This document shows positions 40,101-49,089 of a stretch of 64,000 nt of DNA, piece after piece. Where the stretch lies: positions 124,001-188,000 of the forward strand of contig QNQO01000530.1 in assembly GCA_003290165.1 (NCBI GenBank), given 5' to 3'. Source of the DNA: Berberis thunbergii. Lineage: Eukaryota; Streptophyta; Magnoliopsida; Ranunculales; Berberidaceae. Position 1 is the stretch's first letter. Every line of letters starts with the position of its first letter. Under the pieces are notes generated by a model. The model was not told where the DNA came from and did not search any database. It saw only the letters and a program-made list of their open reading frames with translations. A program made the position numbers and the translations under genes.

Positions 40101-41178
40101 CTGAGGATGGATAAGAAATCCACTCCTCAGACGCAGAAGCAAAATTTGAAAGTTCCGGATTTGCACTCATATCATGACCATTTTCAATTGCATCATTGTG
40201 CTGAATAGATTCATCCACAACATTGGAGGAATTCAAAATTTTAGATTCATCATCAACATTCAAGTCACTCATATGTGACTCTACTGATAGTGTTGAAATC
40301 AAAGAATATGAAGCCTTTAAATCTTCCTCAGCAAATAACTCAACTGCATCCCCTCCAGATCCTATAACATCCAAATCTTCATCTTTTGAAAGCTTAACAG
40401 GTTCATCTCCTCCAGAGACTTCACCATTAGAATGTGAACTCACAACAGATTCCTCCCCAGAAGATGAAAAGCTTGTTCCTTTTTCCTCTCCCTCTACATT
40501 TCTCCTATCTAATTGAACATTTTCCAATCCCAAAACTTCATTTTCATCCACACCCATCTCCGAATCAACGACGACAGAATTAGTCTGTAAATCTTCACTG
40601 AGTTGAGCCTTTTCCAAGAGAGTACTACTTGTCTCTCTTCTCAACTTGATTGCCGCCGCATGAGGAGTAGGAACAGATCGAGAAGCCGCCGCCGCAGCAG
40701 CAAGTGCAGCTCCAGGCTTAGGGTTCGGCTTCACTCCTCCGAACAAATTACGCCCCAAAGCAAATGAATTCCCGGAAAATTCACCAGATGGTTTTCTCCT
40801 ACTAAACAAACTAACCTTCAAATCTTCCAACTTTGAAGATTTTAGGGTTTCTGGAGAATTGGGTTTTGACATTCGACTAACTGAAGAAGCTTTCGGACTA
40901 CTAACCACTGTGGCTTCGGATTCTTCTTCATCCTGAGATGGGCTCTCCTCTTTCTGGAGAAAACTGGAATTAACAGATGGTGGATTGGATAAGGGTTGTT
41001 TGCGTCGAATAAAAGTGCGATTGAAAGAAGGTAAAGCAGAGGAAGAGGAAGCAGAAGAAGAAGACGAGGAATCGGAGTCGTTGAGGATTTCGTCAACAGT
41101 GCGATGAGGGATGTTGTTGTGATCATCGTCGTCACTGCTGCTCTCTAAGTCGAGAATTGAATCGAGATCCAGCTCCAT
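20221..41178 (-). CDS. VPS8, CORVET complex subunit (19 exons)
   Basis: Vacuolar protein sorting-associated protein 8, which with other class C proteins tethers early endosomes. Exons in coding order: 41178-39574, 38020-37709, 37614-37390, 37269-37152, 37082-36925, 36708-36075, 35213-35149, 35061-34960, 34782-34640, 30415-30360, 29168-28522, 28057-27867, 27685-27379, 26439-26152, 26059-25950, 23141-22817, 21079-20669, 20569-20335, 20246-20221. All have GT/AG borders and matching phases; the sum is 5958 nt, 1985 residues. Residues 1-440 are acidic and Ser-rich; 445-800 form the WD40-type propeller (VTSMCFNQQGDLLLAGYGNG); 800-1620 hold the VPS8 and clathrin-repeat-like helical part; 1795-1842 form a C3H2C3 RING (CCIC..NCGHTTHIQC..CPVC). 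The start at MELDLDS is chosen as the conserved plant start; ATGs at 41208 and 41289 are in frame. Length suits plant VPS8. It appears intact despite many intronic insertions. Confidence 0.95.
21080..22816 (-). other. VPS8 intron 16
   Basis: Contains the hAT MITE at 22312-22618; otherwise AT-rich with no gene. Confidence 0.8.
22312..22618. mobile_element. hAT MITE B (307 bp) in VPS8 intron
   Basis: Perfect 8-bp duplication CATGCAAC (22304-22311 and 22619-22626) and TAGGGTTGA termini in inverse orientation. Both halves are packed with ACCGAACCGA / TCGGTTCGGT type motifs pointing inward, so the element is a loose palindrome. No coding capacity. Confidence 0.9.
23727..23816. repeat. (AAT)n microsatellite, ~29 units
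   Basis: A nearly pure AAT run of about 88 bases inside VPS8 intron 15. It is the source of a spurious poly-isoleucine ORF. Confidence 0.95.
24570..25180 (-). mobile_element. L1-type LINE 3' relic
   Basis: On the minus strand, in shifting frames, it reads ESRDHLLLH, SIWSHFIGDIDWLLPG, DAFLNGGPKSF and WRFIPWQERN. This is the usual ending of plant L1 reverse transcriptase polyproteins (a zf-RVT domain, then a WxxWxERN motif). It lies in the same orientation as VPS8, is heavily damaged and 5' truncated. Limits are approximate. Confidence 0.65.
26440..27378 (-). other. VPS8 intron 13
   Basis: No repeat or gene recognised; the short ORFs here have no family features. Confidence 0.5.
28058..28521 (-). 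other. VPS8 intron 11
   Basis: AT-rich, with a poly(A) run near 28405-28421. Nothing else seen. Confidence 0.6.
29169..30359 (-). other. VPS8 intron 10
   Basis: Contains the 58-bp tandem duplication at 29558-29673; otherwise featureless. Confidence 0.7.
29558..29673. repeat. 58-bp tandem duplication
   Basis: Units 29558-29615 and 29616-29673, each starting AGATATCCTTCTTTTATTTA, nearly identical. It lies inside VPS8 intron 10. Confidence 0.9.
30416..34639 (-). other. VPS8 intron 9 (4.2 kb)
   Basis: The longest intron. It holds a ~31-bp direct repeat (AGCTTCATTGATCACTTCAC, from about 32018 and 32049), a GC-richer worn repeat near 32690-32770 and a poly(A) run near 33010-33035. Open frames at 33584-34000 and 34063-34254 (plus) show no motif I recognise. 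Its length suggests undetected old insertions. Confidence 0.5.
35261..35595. repeat. ~168-bp tandem duplication in VPS8 intron 6
   Basis: Two diverged units, about 35261-35428 and 35429-35595. Both start with TGTCTCTACACAAAAGCAAT and end near an ACTAGAA(T/C)TCATCT block. Part of the first unit abuts exon 7. Confidence 0.85.
38286..38713 (-). mobile_element. RTE-type LINE 3' end in VPS8 intron 1
   Basis: On the minus strand the end of an RTE reverse transcriptase reads KDKIKNERISRYLGGALIVD, then KIREKRLTWFGQV. It continues to GTAGCCAACCCCGAGAGTA and closes in a (TGATGA)n tail at 38286-38304, the usual 3' end of plant RTE elements. It is 5' truncated at about 38713. No target duplication was identified. 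Confidence 0.8.
38740..39095 (-). mobile_element. possible L1-like relic with ~95-bp tandem duplication
   Basis: Two copies of a block beginning (on plus) GAGACCA(A/C)AAA(A/G)CCCTTCTTC, at about 38921-39010 and 39020-39095. On the minus strand a piece reads GRRRALWSLICCMLFLG, which recalls the ending of plant L1 polyproteins, but the match is weak. Confidence 0.4.
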
Positions 41179-42112
41179 CGAAGCTCTACTATTCAGCTTC
41201 TTTGTCATGGCTTCTTCTTCTTTGTTACTCCAATCTCCTTTCGCTTGCAGTTTCATCAACACCATTTGCAACCATCGTGTAACATACACAGAGAAAAAAA
41301 ACTATGCTGCTGATGCATCCACATTTTATTGCTCAAACTCAAAATAATTAGAAATTTCTCTTTTAAATAATTAGAAATTTCTCTTTTAGACAGTCAAAAA
41401 TATTAAATAGCAAATAATTATTAGTCAATAAAAAGAAAATCACAAAATAATTAATGGCAAAAAAGCGAGCATAATAACTAAAATAAATAATTAAAATCAC
41501 AAAATAATTAAGAAAGTATCTAAATTGAAGTTTAAAAAAAGAGTGAGGCTAGGAAACCATGTTTTGTAAACATGTTTCGTAACCATGATAAAAATCTAAA
41601 ATTTGTGAACATGATAAATTATAATTCAATTTCATATTAAAAAAATGATTTTTGTCTCTAATACTACTCAATGCATTGTTTGCGAGAAGAGGATTTTGTC
41701 TATTTATACCCACCTCACAGATCTTACCACCTCGAAGATAAACGAAGAATACTATTTTCCATTATCCAACCACTGTTGAGAAACTAAATAAAACTCGTGC
41801 AAGTCTTGTATCTTGAGAAATTTGAAATTTAATTTATAGTTTAATATTGATGATTTAGATGAAATTTGTGATGACAATCTCCTAAAGTGTATAGCAGTTT
41901 GTTGGTGTCTGTTATTTAGAAATATTGTAAACTGTTTAATTTGTTAACATCATTTATACAATAAGATGTTTATGAAATGAGTGGATTACACAACCTTTTT
42001 TTTTTTTTTGCCAGGTTTGGACATTTTTATGGTTTTGCCCTTTTTTCTTTAAAACACAACAACAAACATTATTTATAAAATGGGTAGAAGTGTAAAAAGC
42101 CTAAAACGTGAT
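41179..42112. other. VPS8 upstream region
   Basis: AT-rich, no gene. A stretch at about 42003-42110 (T-run, TTTAAAACA, CAAACATTAT, GGGTAGAAGTGTAAAAA) is repeated with divergence at about 56166-56283. Confidence 0.5.
42003..42110. repeat. dispersed repeat, copy 1
   Basis: Shares the order TTTAAAACA, ACAAACATTAT, GGGTAGAAGTGTAAAAA with 56166-56283. Class unknown. Confidence 0.6.
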
Positions 42113-42121
42113 AAAAAAAAA

Positions 42122-42312
42122 GCGAAATTCTAAATGTCGAGGGAAAGAGCGAGGAAACCAGCGAGGTTTTTGAGGTGGCGGGGGGTGAACCGTTCACCCC
42201 CCTCGAGATGTGTTCCACGCACGCATCTCGAGGGGGGTGAACGGTTCACCCCCCGCCACCTCAAAAACCTCGCTGGTTTCCTCGCCCTTTCCCTCGACAC
42301 ATAGAATCGCTC
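42122..42312. mobile_element. foldback element with ~80-bp arms (MULE-like)
   Basis: A 191-bp near-perfect hairpin. Arms of about 80 bases beginning TGTCGAGGGAAAG are complementary with only one or two mismatches around a short centre. Each arm contains its own palindrome GGGTGAACCGTTCACCC. Nine A residues stand at each side (42113-42121 and 42313-42321), which would fit a 9-bp MULE duplication but could be chance. It shares CATCTCGAGGGGG and a TTCTAA..GCGAGG-like end with the element at 42523. Confidence 0.75.
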
Positions 42313-42522
42313 AAAAAAAAATGATTGTGTTCTGGACTGCTTAGAGTTGTTGATGCCTATGAGATTATACTACGAGAAATCAATATTTTTTAGTGGATAT
42401 AATCTCTATAAGGGCAAAGTCCAATATGAGTCAACTATCTTGCCCCAATGAATCCAGCTCCCCAAACTTCTGCCTTTACTTCCCAGTGCTATCCATCTTT
42501 CTTTATTGGTTCAATGACAAAA

Positions 42523-42653
42523 GGGGAATTCTAATTGGCGAGAAAATGGGTGAGGGAGGGGGGTGGATTCCTCCATCCCCCTCAAAATGTGTGAGTGCAC
42601 ACATCTCGAGGGGGTGCAGTCCTCGCCCATTTCCTCGCCAATTAGACAAACCC
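42523..42653. mobile_element. short MULE-like foldback element
   Basis: 131 bp bounded by a perfect 9-bp duplication ATGACAAAA (42514-42522 and 42654-42662). The ends are inverted around TCTAATTGGCGAG, and the arms pair through GGGTGAGG and TCTCGAGGGGG-type motifs. The 9-bp duplication is the Mutator signature. No coding capacity. Confidence 0.82.
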
Positions 42654-42662
42654 ATGACAAAA

Positions 42663-43171
42663 ACAAAGGCAATAAAAACCTGAACTTTGACATCTATTTG
42701 TATCAAATTTGCCACGTTAGAACCCCTATTAATTTATTTTCTAAAACCATTATTTTTACAAACTTTTACCAATTGCCATGCTTGGAACATGAAGTGCCAT
42801 GATAACCATGTAGGAGAAAGTTTGAGTTCTCTTTTAAGAACCCATTTAGAGCATCCATTATCTTTTGCAACTTCAGTTTACAAACCGATTTCCATCTTTG
42901 AATTTGATCAAAAACGAACTTGGTAGGTATTTAGTACCTATTTTAAAATCCTAGCACTTGATTTTTTTTTCCTTTTTCACTTTTTTTCAATCCTTTTCTT
43001 TCCTTTTTGCTACAAAGCTGCCACCACCAATCTCTCACCTGCAGCCACCCTGGCCTAAATCTATCACTGGCAGCCACAACCGACACATTTCATCCTTGAT
43101 TCAGTCACCACAACACTCCACAACTGATGGGGATTTAACTAACCTAAATCAACAGGTTAATTTAATCCACT
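42663..43171. other. intergenic
   Basis: No gene recognised. The right part has CCACCA-rich stretches similar in composition to 45190-45250. Confidence 0.4.
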
Positions 43172-45189
43172 TGTAATAATCGCAAGTGCACGGTGCCTAA
43201 CTGGTAGACAACGGCAAGTACGGGTCGATCCCACGAGGAAGGTGGATGCAATTGAATTTTAGAATTTAATTAAACTAATTTATAGGAAATGGGGTTACAA
43301 CAATTAAAATATCTAAATAAAAATCAAATTAAAAACAAAATAAAAAGTTTTAAAGAATATGAGAAGAGAAACCAAGGCATTGAATCCACCACAGGTTCTT
43401 TGAGATTTGTGTGATCAAAAATATTGTTTTCAAGATTTAACATGACTAACCTAAAGATTAATCTAAGTTCACAATTGATTTAAGCATAGGTATAAATCCC
43501 TAGAATTGTGTGTCTTCTTACGGCACACACAATCACAGATTTATTTTAACTAATCCTAATCCCTAGCATTGCGTGTCTTCTTACGGCACACACAATCACA
43601 GATTCGGATTAATTGATTAAATCAGGCTTTTGAATTTCAACAAAGGGTACTTCTAACTACCGACTAGTCTAGACAATTAATCAGGATATAATCGGTGAAA
43701 GCAATTTATTAAAAATCATAAATCAAATATGTTTAACGTTCAAGCATAAAGAAAATAATAAATTTAAATACACAAACTCTAGGAAATCCTGTGGTTTCAT
43801 CGTAGCCTTGGCGAAGGGTTTAGCTATCCATGGTAGTGGTAGTCATCTCCTCGTGATGTGGTATGCCGCAACTCATCTCTGCACTGACGCGAATCCCGAG
43901 AAAACTGGTCCAACAGCTTGTGGTGGCTCTTACAGAAACGGGGGTGCAAATAGCCAAAAATCAAAACCAGATTTAAAATTCCCGCGCTACAGTGCCACCG
44001 ACGCGCCACCGTCTTCTCCAGCGCGACAGCGGTCGCTCCGCCGCTGTCCGTCGCTCCCCGTGATCGTCCTCGGGCTCAATTCATCTCCAGAACCTGAAAA
44101 AGGAAAATAGAGGGTGAGGAAACAGCTACAAAACCGAAATAAAACAGAGAAGGAAGATGAAACAGGGAGCTCCCTATTTTATGGTGGTGGCGCTGTTTCG
44201 CGAGGTGGTGGCGGTGATGATTGGCCTGGTCGTGACGGTGGTCGCGAGAGAGGGAGTCAGGAAGAAGCTCGAGACGAAGAGAGGCCGAGAAATGAGAGGA
44301 ACAGACTCTGTTGCGAGGCGAAACAGAGTCGCGGTGCGGCTCTGTTTCGCGACTTTTTGCGGTGGTTCTGTCGCGGATTTTCGTGCGGTGGTGGAGCTCG
44401 TGCGGTGGCAAGGGTGAGGTGAACAGGGGAGAGGAGCAGAGAGTGGTGGTGGAGTAAAAAAATTGGACGTGAAACAGGGTTGTCACACCCCTGTTTCACG
44501 GTGGTGACGGTGGTGCGCGGTGGTGCGATGGCGAGGGGACTGTGAGTGAATGGGAGAGGTGACTGCTGAGTGAGTGGAAGAGGGATAGGTGGTGGTGGTG
44601 AGGGTGTGGTGAATTTGAGAGAAAGAGGATTGGATTTTTCCTAATTTGCTTCCTTTCCCTTCTCTTTTCTCCCCCTTTTCTCACCCCATTATCCTCTATT
44701 TATAGAAAATAGCCAAGATGAATAGGGATGAGATGAGGGGTAGATTCATCAATGAGGGTAGGATTGAGTTTGGTTTTAGGTTATGGATTAGGTTATGGAT
44801 GGGGTTTAGGTTATGAATTAGGTTTCAAGGTTTAGGTTTGTGGGTTTTAGGTTATGAATTAGGTTTCAAGGTTTAGGTTTGTGGATTTTTAGGTTGTGAG
44901 CTAGGTGTTGGGTGTAGGTTTGTGGATTTTTAGGTTAAGAGTTAGGTGTTGGGTGTAGGTTTGTGGATTTTAGGTTAAGAGTTAGGTGTTGGGTGTAGGT
45001 TTGTGTTTTGTTTGATACCGCCATTGAAATTGCCTAATTGTCGTTTGTGACTGCTTAATATGGATTTATCGTTTAAGCTCAAATTCCTGCAAAGATATTA
45101 AAACGAAATAATTACTATAAAATATAATAATCGAAACACTAACATGTACAAATTAAGGGATATATTCTGTAATAATTATGTGAATATCA
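43172..45189. mobile_element. candidate solo LTR / LARD-like segment
   Basis: It opens TGTAATAATCGCAAGTGCACGG, then a CAAGTACGGGTCGATCCCACGAGG block, a combination I associate with dispersed plant LTR elements. It contains a twice-repeated 47-base block with CTTACGGCACACACAATCAC (about 43495 and 43558), a GC-rich middle (43.8-44.7 kb) and a minisatellite. It ends GTGAATATCA, so it has TG..CA ends in either direction. I found no 5-bp duplication and no primer site, so the borders are unproven. The short ORFs in the GC-rich part are not supported as genes. Confidence 0.45.
44740..45010. repeat. minisatellite, 41-bp units, TTTAGG-rich
   Basis: Three clean units at 44875-44915, 44916-44956 and 44957-44996, each opening AGGTTTGTGGATTTT(T)AGG. 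Two related units precede them with GGTTATGAATTAGGTTTCAAG. The strand is G/T-rich with many TTTAGGT words. Confidence 0.9.
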
Positions 45190-46087
45190 ACAACCACCAC
45201 CAAACATTATTCAGCCACCACTCACCACCAATGGTCGCCTCCATCCTACAGCAAGGCTGCGAAATAGAGGAGGAAGGAGGATTTTAAGTTTTTTTTAACA
45301 ACTGTTAGATTTTTCATTGGATGAGATGTTTAAGATACGAAACATTTAATCTCAACATTTGATTTGTCAAGGGCATATTGGTAATCTATTTTGAGAACAG
45401 ACTCTTAAGGCACGTTGAACGCTAGTCTTAGAGTCAAATTACAATATGAAATGATTATGTGTGTACTTTTAAGTCTAGGGCATCACTTGAAGTTACTCAA
45501 GTACAAGCAACATTTACCTGTGCTCAGCAAGGGTTTAAGACATGTATAAAAATTTGAAAAGTATCTGATTGCAATATGAATGCAAAAAAATTTGACATAA
45601 CTCATATAATAACTAATGCAAAAGAGTAGCATTACTACAGGTAACTATTTAGATATTGGCAACACTAATATAGTGCACATTTTTCTAAATTGATAATGCC
45701 TGTATATACATAGAGTTTCAAGAACTTATATATACAAAACTATGGACACTTGAGCTTAGATCATCCACCATTCCCCTGATTTATTCACCTGCAACCATAT
45801 GATTATGCCGACCACATCTTTTGCTTTCTGCCCACTTTGCCAGCAGCCCTTGCAACCTTACAAAGTATTATCGAATTATACAAGTGTCATGCTTCAGATT
45901 TTAAAACCGTAATCCTCAATGTTGATCCTAGGAGCCTGTTATGGTTTTACTGGTTCTAGAGGCTGTAAGCATAGTAGATTGTAACAAACAGTCAGTTTCG
46001 CTATAAAGTGAGGTTTGCAATTAAAGAACACGCACGGACTATAAAAAAAGTCTTTGTTTATATACCTGACAAGGCTGACATTATCTT
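45190..46087. other. intergenic / GRAS 3' flank
   Basis: No gene recognised; the right end probably includes the GRAS 3' UTR. Confidence 0.45.
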
Positions 46088-47790
46088 TCAACTAAACTTC
46101 CACGCAGACAAAGAATGAAGAGGGGTTCCCTTCCATCCTACAAGAAGACATTTTCCATTCGTGTCCAAGGTGCAGAACTTCCCATTAGCAAATGTCTTGA
46201 TGATCAGATTAGCTTGATACAAGGATGATGAACTTAAGTCTGTCTCCATTAAGCCAAATCGTCTAAAAAAGGCCCTCCACACGTTAATACTCACACTCCT
46301 TATTGTTCTCTCTGCGCCCTCAGTTGCAACAACATTCTGTATGCTCAAGCCTAACTGAACCTCTTCAAATATCCTCCTACTTGGATTTTTTCGATCCATG
46401 CAAACTCCTAAGCAGTCAAAATATGTACTGTAATAGAAAAGAGATTCAATGAAGCGATTCATCAGAACTGGTGAATTCTGGTTCGCTTCAACTTCTGAAA
46501 CCACCATGATACATGGGTCCAAGCTCTTGATTACTCTCATTAGAGTTTCTAAGCAATCAGGCTGATGGAGCATGGACCATAGTACCAAATTAGAGTATAC
46601 AGCAACTGCTTCGTCTTCCTCTAGATCAAATAGCTCTTTTTTGAGATCTCTCATGTCTGATACAGTAAGTCCTTTGAATGTAAAAGGTAAGTTCAAGTCT
46701 TTTGCGAAACTTATCAACCACTTCCCCGTCTCCTCAATCTGTCTAGATGTTGTACCAACAGCTGTTATCTTGATGTGTTCAATGGGGCACGCATTTCTTT
46801 CTGCCAATGCTTGCATCAAGATTGACCATGTCACTCCTGATCTGATTCCAATATCGATCAAATGCATTTTTTTTGCTGAGACCACATTTTCTATGATGGC
46901 TTGTATTCCTGCAAATTGCAGCACTTGAATGAAGGGAAGTAACCGATGACATTCTAAAACAGCAGGGTTACAAGTCCTCATTGCCTCTTGTAGCTCACTT
47001 GCTTTTGTTCCTTTTTCTCCGAAAGGCTTGCAAGGAAATTGTCGTATTTCTCGGCGGATTCTTTCTCGAAGAGCTTCAGCAAAACAGGAAACAACCCTTT
47101 GTACTGGGCTATCGATGTTTGATGACAAGTAGTCACACTGAGTGAGCAATAGGCACCCACGTTCAAATTGTTGATTGCCTACCTTCTCTGCTGAGGCTAG
47201 AAGAAGGCGAGCAAGTTGGACATCTCGGGTTTCTTCCTTGGTGAGACCCGCAACATCACAACCAAAGGGGTGCATAAGCATGGACAAGGGATCTGCATGG
47301 TGAACAGAGGACTGGATGTACTGTGCACCTGCGACTCTCATGACCTCTTCAGTTGATAGTCCATTGGCATTCAAGGCATTAATTGTTTCTACAGGTTGTC
47401 GCATCTGCAGTTTTTTCCAAATGGCATAGAATTGGCAGCTTGTGGTATTACCTTGTTTGGTTGGATGAGCTCTGAAAATTCACTTATGAACTTATCGAGA
47501 TGGAAAGATTGTTGTTGCAGTTGAAATGGTGGGGATACACTATCGAACTGGAAACTGTCCAGCATCCCCAAATCAGAAAGTTGTTGTGGTCGATCTTTGA
47601 AAAATGGTACTTGTTCTGGTGGAGTGTTCTCTTGATAAAAGCTAAATTTTGAACCAAGAGAATCAGCACTCCCCCAGTCTTGAAATACAAGCAAGTTAGT
47701 TTGTTGCCCTTTACCCATCCCTCCACCCCTTCCATGCCCTTGAAAAGGATCATAAACCTCATTACTAGCATGGTCAAAAGTGTTCTCCAT
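46088..47790 (-). CDS. GRAS-family regulator (DELLA/RGL-like), frameshifted
   Basis: A nuclear transcriptional regulator of the GRAS family. Codons 1-~124 (47790-47418; MENTFDHASNEVYDP..) form a Gln- and Phe-rich N-terminal region. The GRAS domain (47404-46088, 438 residues) has LSTEEVMRVAGAQYIQ, leucine-rich repeat I, the VHIID-type core MHLIDIGIRSGVTW, the second leucine repeat, a PFYRE-like region, and the final SAW motif GWKGTPLHSLSAWKF. No DELLA motif is present, though the domain is closest by motif to proteins labelled RGL1/GAI-like. The two parts lie in different frames; the shift is at about 47417-47421, where one more T in the TTTGG run would join them. GRAS genes usually have no intron, so this is a real frameshift or a sequencing error. 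Total length of about 560 is normal. Confidence 0.85.
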
Positions 47791-48319
47791 TTTTCATTCA
47801 CAGTCAATAAGAAAGCTCATAGTCATACTGTAAAAAACCAAAACACTTCAGGAGAACACTAACATGGTCTTAACTATAACAAATTCAAGCATATTCAACT
47901 TACTCATAGTGCTTCTACTAATATTGATGCGCGTGACAACATTGTATTAGACCAATAAGAATATAGATTTTCATATCTTTCTTATCAATAACAGATGCCA
48001 ATATAAGAACATAGATGGCAACATTTATGATGATGTTGATGTGCCGACTCTAGTGATAGGTTGGATGTGTGAAAGAAATTTGGGACATCAAATTACACAA
48101 GTAAGACAAAAGGAAATGCATACACCTGAAGCAGTATACTTTAAGAGAGTCCCATCCAAATATCTATTGAGAACTTCAGCCAAACAACAGAGCATAGACA
48201 ATCCAGATAAGGAATCCTGCATGAAAGAGTGCTCACAAGGAAACAAGAAAGAAGCTTAAATTTCTGTTTTCTTATACAATTATTGTAAGATGGAATCATA
48301 AGGACGGCATTGAGTTGAA
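47791..48319. other. GRAS upstream region
   Basis: AT-rich. No promoter element stands out and no other gene is seen. Confidence 0.4.
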
Positions 48320-48596
48320 TTGTTCATTTGCTAATTAAAATTGGGTTCCTTGAAGTTGTCAACCATAGAACATCATAGACTAAAAAAAAAGGATTACTAT
48401 ACTAATGCCAGGGATCATTATCATGTAATATCGCAGACCATGGGCCAGGATATGATATTGTTCATTTGCTAATTTAAAATTTGGGATCCTTGAAGTTGTC
48501 AACCATAGAACATCTTAGACTAAAAAAAAAAGATTACAATACTAATGCCAGGGATCATTATCATGTAATATTGCAGACCATGGCCCAGTATATGAT
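48320..48596. repeat. 138-bp tandem duplication
   Basis: Units 48320-48457 and 48458-48596, each starting TTGTTCATTTGCTAATT and containing CCAGGGATCATTATCATGTA. They are about 93-95% alike by eye. Confidence 0.92.
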
Positions 48597-48885
48597 GAAA
48601 TAATAAACAAATTAGTATGCTGCGCCTTTTTTTTTCCCTATAGTTATATATTGTGGGTTATTTGCTTTTGCATTGGAACATAATACAGGCTCTGGAGTCC
48701 TTAACAATAGATGTTGTCATTTCTGGGTGGAATTTCCATTTCCTTGTGTTTGTCTGTCTACTTTCTAGATCCCTTCTTTGGTTTGTAGGCTCAGGTGACG
48801 GTACCAACAGAATATCTTTGATCTGCTCATTATGTATACTACTTTCTAGTATTCATAGACTTTCACACTGGAATGTAGACCATTT

Positions 48886-49087
48886 TAAAGGAAGATAATT
48901 CTCTGATCCTTTTTCATTCATTGTTGTCAGTTTATATACAGGTTTACAAACAAGATTCTAGGCTATAATTAAGGAAACTAATTATACACCTACTAAATAA
49001 TAACAGACTAATTATACACCTACTAAATAATAACAGATTTGCAGAGATTTGCATATATTCTATTACAGATTTGCATATATTCTATCA
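48886..49087 (-). repeat. 3' LTR of Copia 2
   Basis: Contains a 30-bp tandem duplication of the ACTAATTATACACCTACTAA block that the other LTR has only once. Confidence 0.93.
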
Positions 49088-49089
49088 CA

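Noticed and set aside
44076..44499. Several overlapping frames on both strands in GC-rich DNA
   Set aside because: Open frames are expected in GC-rich sequence. They are Arg- and His-rich, have no domain, and lie within a probable LTR-derived segment.
44740..45010. Interstitial telomere array
   Set aside because: Units are 41 bases and contain TTTAGGT words but no TTTAGGG runs.
46978..47166. Separate small minus-strand gene inside the GRAS region
   Set aside because: It is another frame of the GRAS domain.
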